A DNA stretch of 38,603 bases, taken from UBA1930 sp943371535. GTDB lineage: Bacteria > Bacteroidota > Bacteroidia > Chitinophagales > Chitinophagaceae. The position numbers and the translations under genes are program-made. Of this stretch, positions 25,733-34,152 are shown piece after piece. The DNA is taken from positions 1-38,603 of the forward strand of contig CALRVE020000033.1 in assembly GCA_943371535.1 (NCBI GenBank), in the 5' to 3' direction. Under the pieces are notes generated by a model, which was given only the letters and a program-made list of their open reading frames with translations, did not search any database and was not told the origin of the DNA. The number at the start of each line of letters is the position of its first letter. Positions within the stretch are counted from its first letter, which is position 1.

Positions 25733-28504
25733 TTAATTAGCTGTTGCTCCTTTACTAAAATTCCAAACAAAACTTAGTGTAAAATATTGGGAAAGCTGGT
25801 TAAAATTATTTTCGGTTAGCATGGTACTATTAATGCTTCTACTATAGCCTCTATTTTGATTCAAGATATCAAAAGCCGAAAAACGTATTTGCGATTTATC
25901 GTTTTTCAAAATTTTCTTTGCTATGTATGCATTCCAAATAGTAACATCATTATTACCACTAAAAAGTGGAGTTTTTTCCCTCAGTTCCATATCTATACTA
26001 TTGTTCAATTCTAGTTTCCATGGTAACTGAATATTTAATTCAGCTCCTCCACCTAAAGTCCAATATTTTGTATTTATTTCTGGTCGTATAGATGAGGTAG
26101 AAATGTTATAATTAAAATCAGTATACATCCAAAAGTTATACTTTTTTTCTACATCTTTCGATAGGTTAAAGTTAATGCCATGTCTATCGTTTTTTGTTTC
26201 ATTATTTAACCCGTTAACAATACTTACGTTGTTACTAAAATTGTAATTATAACTGGTATAAAAATACATATCTAGCTTAGGTATTTTGGTATTAAAACCA
26301 ATATTGGCCGAGTAGTTGTAATTGCCATTTGCATTAATACTTTGGCTAATTGTTTTTCCGGTAGAATCGGTACTAATGCTGTTTCTGATTGCATTATCTG
26401 TAATGCTACCATTCATACCAATATTAAATCCTCTGTTTTTTAAAACTTGATAATTGTTGAAGCCAATATTGAAACGATGATTAAATTCTTGTTTTAAATT
26501 GGGGTTGCCCACTTGTATAAATAATGGATTATTGTTATTGGCTAAAGGTTGTATTTGTTGAATGCTAGGCTGCCTTGTATTGCCATTGTAATTGAATGTA
26601 ATACGTTTGTTGGGGTTAAACTTGTATACAAAATTGGCTTTCGGAAAAAAGTTGGTGAACTCGTAGTTGTATAAAGTATCTTTTATGAGATCTTTTTGTT
26701 GAAAGTTGGCAAAAGTTATATCACCGCCAGCAGCAAAAGTGATTTTCTTTTTGTTCAATCTAAACATAGTGCCTGCTTGATTGGTGATAATCGTAAAATC
26801 AAAATCATTACTAAACTGATTATTAAGAACAGCATATTTTCCATCAATATCTTTATCGTAGCTTAATAATTTATTGTTCGATAGGTTGTACTTTACGCCA
26901 TAACTAATTTCAGCAGTTACATCTTTCATTAACTGTTCTGTGTAGGCTAATTTACCCAATAAACTATTGTTTTTTGAACCATTTATTTTTTGCTGATCGG
27001 TGGTGTCGGAAAAATTGATTACGCCAGATTTATTATAAAAATCGTTAATGGCATATAAGTAACTATTGCCATCTGATTCGTTTAAAGCTTGTTCAATATT
27101 TAAAGAAAGTGTTCTACCTTTTTTTCTAAATTTTTTTCTAAACAGCATGGTTGCTTTGAAGCTTTGATTATTGGCCATATTACTGTTTAATCTATTGCTT
27201 TTATTTACAAACTGATTAAAAGCGTTCAGAGATTCGCTATAGTAAGTATTGCTGCCTTGTTGTGTGCCTTTACTGGCAACCATTGTAGCTTTAATACTAA
27301 AAAAACTATCTACTAGCCAATCAAAACTTCCATTAATACTATGTCTATCCTTATTACCAAAAACGGTTCTTCTATCATTATTAAAAAATAATGTATCGGG
27401 TAAAATAGATTGAGAAAGTGTAGATCCAAAACCTTCATTAATTATTTTGCCATATTTATAGCTACCATTAATACTTTGTTGATCGTTCTTAAATTTATTA
27501 CTATAGTTTATACCTCCACTCCAACTTTTTGGTATGCCTTCGCCCCAATAATTAGATCCTTCAAACCCATCGCCACCTTCCCAAGTCATGTACATACCAC
27601 CATCATCTGCAATAGTCATATTGCTATTATCACTACCACCAAATTGCCCACTTTCATCCCAATTTAAACCAGTTTTCCCAGTACTACTAGTAATACCATA
27701 TACACTAAACTTTCTCTTATTTTTAAAGCTGTTGGCCATCAAACTATTGTTCCATCTTTCGTTTCCATTACTAGCCAATTCGGCTTTACCAAACCAACCT
27801 TTTTTAGCATTGTCTTTTAGTTTTAAGTTAATGGTTCTTGTTGTAGATCCATCATCAATGCCTGTAAAAGTGGCTTGATCACTTTTCTTATCAAATACTT
27901 GTACTTCATTTACCATACTTGCATTTAAGTTTTTTGTTGCAATAGTTGGGTCATCGCCAAAAAACTCTTCTCCATCAACCAACACTTTCTCTACTTTAGT
28001 GCCTTGTGCAGTAATATTGCCACTTTTATCTACTTGTATGCCTGGAAACTTTTTTAATAATTCTTCTACACTTGCCCCTTCTTTTACTTTAAAGCTATCG
28101 GCTTTATAAATCAATGTATCGCCTTTCATTCTTACTGCTGCAATTTTTTGAACAACTGTAACATCCGATAGTAAATGAGCTTTTGTGGTTAACTGAATAT
28201 TGCCCAAGTTGGCAATAGAATTGTTTTGTAAAGTAATTGTATCATAATAATCTGCATAAGTAGGGTAGGTAACTAAAACAATAAATTTTCCATTGCCTAC
28301 ATGTTCCAATTCAAAATTTCCATTTTGGGTAGATCTAGTAAAACTCACCAAAACAGAATCTTTACTTCTTAATAAACTAATACTAGCCTTGTGTAAATTT
28401 TGTTTATTTAAAGTATCAGTGATGGTGCCTTTAAGGATTGCTTTTTGGGCAAAAACACCAGCAGAACACAATGAAAAAAGAATAAGTAGTGGCAGTAGTT
28501 TCAT
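25733..28504 (-). CDS. Outer-membrane beta-barrel protein, TonB-receptor-like
   Basis: A 923-residue protein with signal peptide MKLLPLLILFSLCSAGVFAQ. A carboxypeptidase-regulatory-like domain (AILKGTITDTLNKQNLHKAS, about residues 22-105) precedes a plug-like region. In that region GDTLIYKADSFKVKEGASVE and EELLKKFPGIQVDKSGNITA, then VEKVLVDGEEFFGDDPTIA, are characteristic of this Bacteroidota group. From about 240 the sequence is a Asn/Ser/aromatic-rich barrel ending ...YFTLSFVWNFSKGATAN. It is predicted to lie in the outer membrane; the ligand is unknown. It forms an operon with the GLPGLI gene 10 bases downstream. It belongs to the same broad family as the protein at 22017-24482 but is not a close copy. 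Confidence 0.88.
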   Translation of the reverse strand: MKLLPLLILFSLCSAGVFAQKAILKGTITDTLNKQNLHKASISLLRSKDSVLVSFTRSTQNGNFELEHVGNGKFIVLVTYPTYADYYDTITLQNNSIANLGNIQLTTKAHLLSDVTVVQKIAAVRMKGDTLIYKADSFKVKEGASVEELLKKFPGIQVDKSGNITAQGTKVEKVLVDGEEFFGDDPTIATKNLNASMVNEVQVFDKKSDQATFTGIDDGSTTRTINLKLKDNAKKGWFGKAELASNGNERWNNSLMANSFKNKRKFSVYGITSSTGKTGLNWDESGQFGGSDNSNMTIADDGGMYMTWEGGDGFEGSNYWGEGIPKSWSGGINYSNKFKNDQQSINGSYKYGKIINEGFGSTLSQSILPDTLFFNNDRRTVFGNKDRHSINGSFDWLVDSFFSIKATMVASKGTQQGSNTYYSESLNAFNQFVNKSNRLNSNMANNQSFKATMLFRKKFRKKGRTLSLNIEQALNESDGNSYLYAINDFYNKSGVINFSDTTDQQKINGSKNNSLLGKLAYTEQLMKDVTAEISYGVKYNLSNNKLLSYDKDIDGKYAVLNNQFSNDFDFTIITNQAGTMFRLNKKKITFAAGGDITFANFQQKDLIKDTLYNYEFTNFFPKANFVYKFNPNKRITFNYNGNTRQPSIQQIQPLANNNNPLFIQVGNPNLKQEFNHRFNIGFNNYQVLKNRGFNIGMNGSITDNAIRNSISTDSTGKTISQSINANGNYNYSANIGFNTKIPKLDMYFYTSYNYNFSNNVSIVNGLNNETKNDRHGINFNLSKDVEKKYNFWMYTDFNYNISTSSIRPEINTKYWTLGGGAELNIQLPWKLELNNSIDMELREKTPLFSGNNDVTIWNAYIAKKILKNDKSQIRFSAFDILNQNRGYSRSINSTMLTENNFNQLSQYFTLSFVWNFSKGATAN

Positions 28505-28627
28505 ATTTTTTTATTAGCTATAAAACATTTAGCTTTAAGCAGTTGCAAAATGCATAAATTGGTTGCAGATTTAAAAAATCTATAGCCAATATTGCGTTAA
28601 AAATTGTTATTATATCAAAATTGCCGT

Positions 28628-30730
28628 ATGAAAAAAAATAATATGCTACCTAAAGATGAACAACGGATTAAATCAGTTATTAGTGGCAAAAAAAAAGCAA
28701 CACCATTGGGCAAAGATTCTGCAAACAACAAAAAAACTACAGTGAAATCAACGCCTAAAAAAAGTACATCTGTTACTCAAACCAATAGTTCGAAAAAGTA
28801 CGAAGACCTTTTTTTTGTAGATACCACATTACCAGTTTGGAATTATTCTTTATTTACTGATGAGGAAGTAGTTAATTTTCAAAGTGGTACCAATTATAGA
28901 TTGTACGAACTATTTGGCAATAAGCAATTGAATGTTTTAGGTGCAAATGGAACTTATTTTGCAGTATGGGCACCCAATGCAACAGAGGTTTCTGTGATTG
29001 GATATTTTAATGAATGGAATACTACTGCACATCCTTTACTTGTACGTAAAGATGGAAGCGGCATTTGGGAAGGTTTTATACCCAATGTTTTAGCTGGAGA
29101 AGCATACAAATATCATATAATAGGTTATAAAGGATTGAAGTTAGACAAAGGAGATCCGTTTGCACATTTATGGGAGAAGCGACCATTTACTGCAAGTATT
29201 GCATGGGGAACTTTTTATGAGTGGGAAGATGAACAGTGGATGACGAAAAGAGGTAAACACAATGCTTTAGATGCACCTTGGAGTGTGTATGAAGTGCATT
29301 TAGCTAGTTGGAGACGACCCGATAAAAACGATGAAGAAAGCTATAATTCTTATGCCGAAATTACTGCACGTTTAGTGCCTTATGTGCAAGAAATGGGCTT
29401 TACGCATGTTGAGCTAATGCCTGTAATGGAACATCCATTTGATGGAAGTTGGGGTTATCAAGGTACAGGATATTTTGCACCTACCAGTCGATTTGGAAGT
29501 CCGCAAGATTTCGCTTCTATGATTAATGAATTTCATAAAGCAGGTATTGGAGTAATATTAGATTGGGTGCCTTCACATTTTCCTTACGATGCCCATGGTT
29601 TATTCATGTTCGATGGAACGCATACTTACGAATATGCAGATATGCGTAAAGGATTTCATCCAGATTGGAACAGTTATATTTTTAATTATAGTAGAGGAGA
29701 AGTAAAGAGTTTTTTAATAAGCAGTGCTAGGTTTTGGTGCGATCGTTTTCATATAGATGGTATACGAGTTGATGCAGTTTCTTCCATGCTTAGATTAGAT
29801 TATAGCAGAAATGAAGGTCAATGGGAACCCAATGAATTTGGTGGCAATGGCAACTTAGAAGCTATTGCATTTATAAAAGATTTGAACGCTACTTTATACA
29901 GAGACTTTCCAGATATTCAAACCATTGCAGAAGAAGCAACAGATTGGCCAAAAATTAGTAAACCCATTTTTGATGGAGGTTTAGGTTTTGGTATGAAATG
30001 GATGATGGGTTGGATGCACGATACTTTGCGTTATTTTAAACGAGACACAATTTTTAGACAGTTTCATCAAGATGAAATTACATTTAGTATGATGTATTTT
30101 TATGATGAAAACTTTATGAAACCACTCAGCCACGATGAAGTGGTGCATGGCAAAAGCCCCATGATTTACAAAATGCCAGGCGATACTTGGCAAAAATTTG
30201 CTAACCTACGTTTGTTATATACCTACATGTTTACGCACCCTGGAGCTAAATTGTTGTTTATGGGTAACGAGTTTGCACAAACCAGCGAATGGAATTATAA
30301 AAGTGAATTGCCATGGGAGCTATTAGACTTTGTAAGTCATGGTGGCATGAAGTATTGTGTACAAAAGCTAAATGAGTTGTATAGAAATACGCCAGCTTTA
30401 TACGAAAATCAATTTACCCATGATGGATTTGAGTGGGTAGATTTAAATCACAGAACCGAAAGTGTTTTAGTATTTAAAAGAAAAGGGAAAAAGCCTGCCA
30501 ATGATGTAATTGTAATACTCAACATGACCCCTCAAGTACATTTTAATTGGAAAGTTGAGTTGTTCGGAAAAGCTAAATGGAAAGAAATATTTAATAGCGA
30601 TGATAAAGATTTTTGGGGAACCGGTGATGTATTTAATCCATCAATACAAAGTACTTTGGTAGATAAAAAAGTAAAAAAATACGAGTTAACAATCAATTTG
30701 CCAGCTTTAGGGGGCATTGTTTTACAGTAA
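28628..30730 (+). CDS. glgB: 1,4-alpha-glucan branching enzyme GlgB (GH13)
   Basis: A 700-residue protein from the ATG at 28628 (a TTG at 28604 would add 8 residues). It makes alpha-1,6 branches in glycogen. A CBM48 domain (about residues 85-180, FAVWAPNATEVSVIGYFNEW) precedes the GH13 barrel, which has VPSHFPYDAHGL, IDGIRVDAVSSM with nucleophile D382, IAEEATDWP with acid/base E435, and LSHDEVVHGK with D503. The spacing of these three residues (53 and 68) equals that recalled for E. coli GlgB (405/458/526). A beta-sandwich follows from about 600. The first 52 residues are a Lys/Ser/Thr-rich, probably disordered extension (SGKKKATPLGKD, KKTTVKSTPKKST) in place of the second N-terminal carbohydrate module of the long GlgB type. 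No other glg gene is nearby. Confidence 0.96.
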   Translation: MKKNNMLPKDEQRIKSVISGKKKATPLGKDSANNKKTTVKSTPKKSTSVTQTNSSKKYEDLFFVDTTLPVWNYSLFTDEEVVNFQSGTNYRLYELFGNKQLNVLGANGTYFAVWAPNATEVSVIGYFNEWNTTAHPLLVRKDGSGIWEGFIPNVLAGEAYKYHIIGYKGLKLDKGDPFAHLWEKRPFTASIAWGTFYEWEDEQWMTKRGKHNALDAPWSVYEVHLASWRRPDKNDEESYNSYAEITARLVPYVQEMGFTHVELMPVMEHPFDGSWGYQGTGYFAPTSRFGSPQDFASMINEFHKAGIGVILDWVPSHFPYDAHGLFMFDGTHTYEYADMRKGFHPDWNSYIFNYSRGEVKSFLISSARFWCDRFHIDGIRVDAVSSMLRLDYSRNEGQWEPNEFGGNGNLEAIAFIKDLNATLYRDFPDIQTIAEEATDWPKISKPIFDGGLGFGMKWMMGWMHDTLRYFKRDTIFRQFHQDEITFSMMYFYDENFMKPLSHDEVVHGKSPMIYKMPGDTWQKFANLRLLYTYMFTHPGAKLLFMGNEFAQTSEWNYKSELPWELLDFVSHGGMKYCVQKLNELYRNTPALYENQFTHDGFEWVDLNHRTESVLVFKRKGKKPANDVIVILNMTPQVHFNWKVELFGKAKWKEIFNSDDKDFWGTGDVFNPSIQSTLVDKKVKKYELTINLPALGGIVLQ

Positions 30731-31136
30731 TGGTTTTATAAATAAAAATAGCCGTTCACAAATTGAAAAACGATTTTGGTAAAAAAAGTAGCCTATTCAA
30801 AAGAGAGCTAATCTAAATTTGATATTGTTGTGATTCTTGACTTTTGTTCTCTTTAACAATTAAGATTTATGTAATTACAACTGATTTTTAATCAATGAAC
30901 ATATAATAAACCCTTTATCCGTTCAATTTATTGATTCATTTATACTAAAAAATTGTGAATTACGTTAGTAAAGCATATTTATTATTTGAAAAAAATACCC
31001 TTATTGGTCGGGTTTGTCAAAATAGTGCTCAAAATAAATTGTATAGTCAAATTTTTTTGAGTACGTTAGCCATTCAAGATTGCAAAAAGGGTATTGATAC
31101 AAATAATTTTATTGATTCAATATCCAATTATTTTTT
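30731..31136. other. Intergenic region without a supported gene
   Basis: 406 bases between glgB and the TPR gene. A GTG-started frame of 61 codons (30955-31140) ends in ATGA overlap with the TPR start, but it lacks recognisable features and has an ordinary intergenic base composition. A 9-bp inverted repeat, AATACCCTT near 30993 and AAGGGTATT near 31086, brackets the middle of that frame. I see no good terminator for glgB and no convincing TTTG / TAnnTTTG promoter. Confidence 0.5.
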
Positions 31137-32183
31137 ATGAAATTGCTAATTATCATTTTCAACCTACTTTTTATTTTTTGCTCAGCTAGCAATGCAAAAA
31201 ATACAATTACTTATTCCTACAATAGTGATAGTGCTGGTTTTTATTTATCTAAAGCACAAGAATCAAGATCTGCTAGAAAAATTTGGGATGCAGAAAAATA
31301 TTACAAAAAAGCCTTAGAGTTTAATAGCAATGAAGAAGAAATACGTTTAGATTTTGCTTTATACTACATAGAACAAAGAAAATATGCACTAGCATTACAA
31401 CAATACTCATTGATTGTAGCTAAGAATCCTAATCATGTTACAGCTGTTACAAAACAAGTTGAATTGTCTTTTTCTATGCGTAAATGGGTAGATGTAATTA
31501 AGTATGGAGAAGAAGCTCAATCAAAAGGCATTAAGATTGAGAAGTTGAATTATATGTTGGGCAAAAGTTATTATGAAGATGAAAACTATGGTAAAGCCCG
31601 AAAATTGTTAACAGAGCAGTTTAAGGAAACCCCAACGCATAGAGAAACTGTAACTTTATTGGGAGCTGTTTACGTTGAAATGAGCATGTACAATGATGCA
31701 ATTGCTATGTACCAAAAAGCAATTGAAAGCAATCCAAAAGATTTTGAATTAATGTACGAAATTGGTTTGTTGCATAGTGCACAACATAACGAACGTGAAG
31801 CTGTAAAATATTTTGAAATGGCAGCTGCCAATGGCATGAAACAAGATTTGGCATTTTTAGAAAACTTAGGGATGGCTTATTTATCGTTTGATATACCTAA
31901 AGGTGTAGAAGTATTAAATAAAGTATTGGAAAAAAAGCCAGGCGATGTTGAAATTTTAAATCAAATTGCTCAAGCGTATTATAAGTCTGGAAATTTCTTA
32001 GTAGCATATCAATTATTTTTCAAAATGTTTGAAAACGATACTAAAAATGTAAAAGCCTTGTATATGGCAGGAGTTGCTTTAATAAGATCTGGAGATAAAA
32101 CAAAAGGATCTCAAATGTGTGATAAAGCAATTGCTATGGATCCGAAGTTGGGTGAATTGAAAAGTCAAAAATCAATACTATAA
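31137..32183 (+). CDS. Secreted tetratricopeptide-repeat (TPR) protein
   Basis: A 348-residue protein with a signal peptide (MKLLIIIFNLLFIFCSASNA; a Cys lies at residue 15, but the lipobox is poor). The rest is a run of about eight TPR units, for example DAEKYYKKALEFNSNEEEIR, YALALQQYSLIVAKNPNHVT, YNDAIAMYQKAIESNPKDFE and REAVKYFEMAAANG. TPR arrays are protein-binding scaffolds; the partner is unknown. It is predicted periplasmic or outer-membrane associated. A strong terminator at 32203 separates it from the trp leader, so it is not part of the trp operon. Confidence 0.85.
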   Translation: MKLLIIIFNLLFIFCSASNAKNTITYSYNSDSAGFYLSKAQESRSARKIWDAEKYYKKALEFNSNEEEIRLDFALYYIEQRKYALALQQYSLIVAKNPNHVTAVTKQVELSFSMRKWVDVIKYGEEAQSKGIKIEKLNYMLGKSYYEDENYGKARKLLTEQFKETPTHRETVTLLGAVYVEMSMYNDAIAMYQKAIESNPKDFELMYEIGLLHSAQHNEREAVKYFEMAAANGMKQDLAFLENLGMAYLSFDIPKGVEVLNKVLEKKPGDVEILNQIAQAYYKSGNFLVAYQLFFKMFENDTKNVKALYMAGVALIRSGDKTKGSQMCDKAIAMDPKLGELKSQKSIL

Positions 32184-32202
32184 GTTAATCTTAAGTAGAT
32201 AG

Positions 32203-32230
32203 AAAAAGAGTGGAATTTCCACTCTTTTTT
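32203..32230 (+). terminator. Intrinsic terminator of the TPR gene
   Basis: AAAAAGAGTGGA (32203-32214) pairs with TCCACTCTTTTT (32218-32229) across a 3-base loop, ending in a T-run. It lies 19 bases after the TPR stop. Confidence 0.9.
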
Positions 32231-32288
32231 GTTTGTTGTAGATTTTGTTCAACTTTCACACAAATTTTTACTAGACGGAAAAAAATAT

Positions 32289-32320
32289 TTTGTTGTAATC
32301 AATTTTCATGTTCATATTTG
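32289..32320 (+). promoter_or_regulatory. Candidate promoter of the trp operon
   Basis: TTTG at 32289-32292 and CATATTTG at 32313-32320 match TTTG / TAnnTTTG with one mismatch and a 20-base spacer. Transcription would start about 32325-32327, just before the leader ATG at 32328, so the leader mRNA would be nearly leaderless. This is inferred from pattern only. Confidence 0.5.
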
Positions 32321-32327
32321 CAATGCA

Positions 32328-32387
32328 ATGAAACAAACAATAACAAATCAACAATGGTGGTGGCATACAAAACTCAAAGGGGTTTAG
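32328..32387 (+). CDS. trpL: trp operon leader peptide (three consecutive Trp codons)
   Basis: A 19-residue ORF, MKQTITNQQWWWHTKLKGV, with TGG TGG TGG at 32355-32363 and stop TAG at 32385. Tryptophan is rare, so three in a row in a short ORF just upstream of a terminator and trpE is the hallmark of a ribosome-mediated attenuator. When charged tRNA-Trp is scarce the ribosome should stall on these codons and change leader folding. No Shine-Dalgarno site is visible, which is normal in this phylum. A longer frame covering the same bases (32210-32419) runs through the upstream terminator and is not credible. I use the symbol for the role; the peptide itself is not homologous to E. coli TrpL beyond the Trp codons. 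Confidence 0.88.
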   Translation: MKQTITNQQWWWHTKLKGV

Positions 32388-32457
32388 TATTGCCGTATGC
32401 ACTACTTGGTTTGAACTAATATTCAAAAGCCCCATCAGCAATGTTGGGGCTTTTTTT
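32356..32457 (+). terminator. trp attenuator: alternative RNA folds and terminator
   Basis: The terminator stem AAAAGCCCCA (32425-32434) pairs with TGGGGCTTTT (32445-32454), loop of 10, and a seven-T run follows at 32451-32457. A competing upstream stem pairs the Trp codons plus CATAC (32356-32368) with GTATGCACTAC (32395-32405), with one bulged G and one G:U pair. Two possible antiterminators use the left arm of the terminator: GGGGTTT (32379-32385) with AAGCCCC (32427-32433), or GGTTTGAA (32408-32415) with TTCAAA plus CC (32422-32431). Stalling at Trp would free these. I made these pairings by eye, without energies. Confidence 0.82.
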
Positions 32458-32458
32458 A

Positions 32459-32522
32459 TGTCATTCCGACGTTAGGAGGAATCTGTTTAAATAAATAGAA
32501 GATTTCTCGTTCCTTGAAATGA
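32459..32522. repeat. Decayed interspersed repeat between attenuator and trpE
   Basis: TCATTCCGACGTTAGGAGGA at 32461 and the inverted-looking GATTTCTCGTTCC...GAAATGAT at 32499-32522 resemble the 'CATTCCGACG-AGGAGGAATC' repeat common between genes in Bacteroidota. The repeat lies downstream of the attenuator terminator. Confidence 0.6.
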
Positions 32523-32547
32523 TATGTTGAATATTGTTTTATTGTAT

Positions 32548-32583
32548 AAGTGTGTCCTTCGACTTCGCTCAGGATAAACTTGC
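32548..32583 (-). repeat. Interspersed repeat, extended copy 1 (GCAAGTTTATCCTGAG family)
   Basis: On the minus strand this reads GCAAGTTTATCCTGAGCGAA followed by GTCGAAGGACACACTT. The same extended unit recurs at 34211-34246 and 38282-38318 on the plus strand, and a 20-base core recurs at 38225-38244 and 38531-38550. Confidence 0.85.
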
Positions 32584-32637
32584 AAAAGGTGTTTCATTGT
32601 TGTACAAAAGTTGGCAACATAATTTTATAAAGTTTCA

Positions 32638-32694
32638 ATCCCCCTTCAGGAATTGGAGTTAAAGAATAAAATCGCCCTTCGGGGATAGGGACTT
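32638..32694 (+). repeat. Two CCCTTC(A/G)GG repeat copies forming the trpE leader
   Basis: CCCCCTTCAGGAATTGGAGT (from 32640) and CGCCCTTCGGGGATAGGGAC (from 32673) are related palindrome-plus-tail units. The second ends 2 bases before the trpE ATG, so the translation start region of trpE is itself repeat sequence. The purine-rich GGGATAGGGA might serve as a ribosome-binding site. Confidence 0.65.
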
Positions 32695-34152
32695 ATGAAA
32701 AAGATTTTAATAGAAACAACCTCCAAAAAAATGCTGGCAGATGTATTTACACCTGTTGGAATTTATTTGAGGGTGAGAGACAAATTTAGAGACACCATTT
32801 TATTGGAAAGCACCGATAATCATGCTGCCGAAAACAGTTATTCTTTTATTGGTATTAATGCAATTGCAGGTATAGAAATTACTTCTGCAAAACAAATTGA
32901 GTTTAAATTGCCCAATCAAAATCCTGAAAAAGTAACTATTGAAAAAGGCAATACGGTGCCTGATTTGATTTGGAATTTTATGCAGCGTTTTGAAATATTT
33001 CCCTCCCTTGGAGGGGCTAGGGGTGGTGTAAAAGAGGAAACATTTGCACAGGGTTTATATGGCTATTCTACTTACGATGCTGTTCAGTTTTTCGATAAAA
33101 TTGAAATAGCAAGTTTTAATTCCCCGTCATTGGACGGGCTAGATACGGCTATTCCATTGATGCGTTATCGCCTCTATCAATATGTAATTGCTATTAATCA
33201 TTTTAAAGATGAGTTGTTTTTGCTGGAAAATAAAATTGCAGGCTTAGAAAGTGATATTGCTGCTGTTGAAAGTTTAATTAAAAGTAAAGATGTTCCAACG
33301 TATCCATTTGCAATACAATCGTCTGAAACCAGTAATATGACTGATGCTGACTATAAAGTAATGGTGCAGAAGGGCATTCAAAGTTGTTTGCGTGGCGATG
33401 TTTTTCAAATTGTGTTAAGCCGCAGATTTCAACAACAATTTACAGGAGATGAGTTTAATGTGTACAGGGCATTGCGTAATGTAAATCCATCGCCTTACTT
33501 ATTTTTCTTTGATTATGGCGATTATAAATTGTTAGGTTCATCGCCTGAAAGTCAACTTATAATAAACAAAGGAAAAGCAATTGTACATCCTATTGCAGGC
33601 ACTTTTAAGCGTAGTGGTGATGATGAAATTGACAGAGCAGAAACCGAACGTTTAAAGCAAGATGCCAAAGAAAATGCAGAGCATGTAATGTTGGTCGATT
33701 TAGCAAGAAATGATTTGAGCAGATTGTGTACAAACGTTTCTGTTGCTCATTACAAACAAGTGCAGTATTACAGTCATGTGATTCATTTGGTGAGTGAAGT
33801 GGTAGGCGATGTTCCGTCAGGTACTAATCCATTTTTGTTATTGGCAAAAACTTTTCCCGCTGGTACTTTAAGTGGGGCTCCAAAAATTAAGGCCATGGAA
33901 TTAATTAACAACAACGAGCCCACCAAACGTAGTTATTATGGTGGATGCATTGGTTTTGTTGGCTTTGATGGTAGCTTTAATCAAGCAATTATGATTCGTA
34001 CTTTTTTAAGTAAGGATAATACATTGACTTATCAAGCTGGTGCAGGTGTTGTTGCAGCAAGTAATCCTGAAAATGAATTGCAGGAAGTAAACAATAAGTT
34101 GGGAGCATTGAAAAAGGCAATAGTATTAGCAGCCTCCCTAAATCCCTCCTAA
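32695..34152 (+). CDS. trpE: Anthranilate synthase component I (TrpE)
   Basis: A 485-residue protein that converts chorismate to anthranilate with ammonia from TrpG. The N-terminal domain has ILLESTDNHAAENSYSFIG (about residues 35-53), the LLES...SF region that binds feedback-inhibiting Trp. The catalytic core has FQIVLSRRF, PSPYLFFF, LLGSSPE, PIAGTFKRSGD, ENAEHVMLVDLARND, FPAGTLSGAPK and YYGGCIGFVGFDG, all typical. Three palindromic repeats lie inside the frame: residues FPSLGGARGG (33001-33027), SPSLDGLD (33122-33142), and the C-terminus ASLNPS plus stop (34132-34161), none expected from the family. The frame stays open and the active-site motifs are intact, so the enzyme is probably functional. 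It is first structural gene of the operon and under the attenuator. Confidence 0.97.
   Translation: MKKILIETTSKKMLADVFTPVGIYLRVRDKFRDTILLESTDNHAAENSYSFIGINAIAGIEITSAKQIEFKLPNQNPEKVTIEKGNTVPDLIWNFMQRFEIFPSLGGARGGVKEETFAQGLYGYSTYDAVQFFDKIEIASFNSPSLDGLDTAIPLMRYRLYQYVIAINHFKDELFLLENKIAGLESDIAAVESLIKSKDVPTYPFAIQSSETSNMTDADYKVMVQKGIQSCLRGDVFQIVLSRRFQQQFTGDEFNVYRALRNVNPSPYLFFFDYGDYKLLGSSPESQLIINKGKAIVHPIAGTFKRSGDDEIDRAETERLKQDAKENAEHVMLVDLARNDLSRLCTNVSVAHYKQVQYYSHVIHLVSEVVGDVPSGTNPFLLLAKTFPAGTLSGAPKIKAMELINNNEPTKRSYYGGCIGFVGFDGSFNQAIMIRTFLSKDNTLTYQAGAGVVAASNPENELQEVNNKLGALKKAIVLAASLNPS
33001..33027 (+). repeat. In-frame palindromic repeat in trpE, copy 1
   Basis: CCCTCC-CTT-GGAGGG hairpin followed by the tail GCTAGGGGTGG. 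It encodes PSLGGARGG within the N-terminal half of TrpE. It matches copy 3 (34132-34161, opposite orientation) at about 20 of 27 positions. Confidence 0.78.
33122..33142 (+). repeat. In-frame palindromic repeat in trpE, copy 2
   Basis: CCCGTC (33123-33128), ATTG loop, GACGGG (33133-33138), then CTAG. It shares the TTGGA(C/G)GGGCTAG core with copy 1 and encodes SPSLDGL. Confidence 0.65.

Noticed and set aside
30955..31140. 61-codon GTG-started frame with ATGA overlap to the TPR gene
   Set aside because: No recognised motif, membrane segment or ribosome-binding signal; the overlap alone can arise by chance. It is mentioned as intergenic content only.
32210..32419. 69-codon plus-strand frame before trpE
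   Set aside because: It begins inside the TPR terminator hairpin and overlaps the trp leader peptide in another frame; its Cys/Phe-rich product looks like noise.
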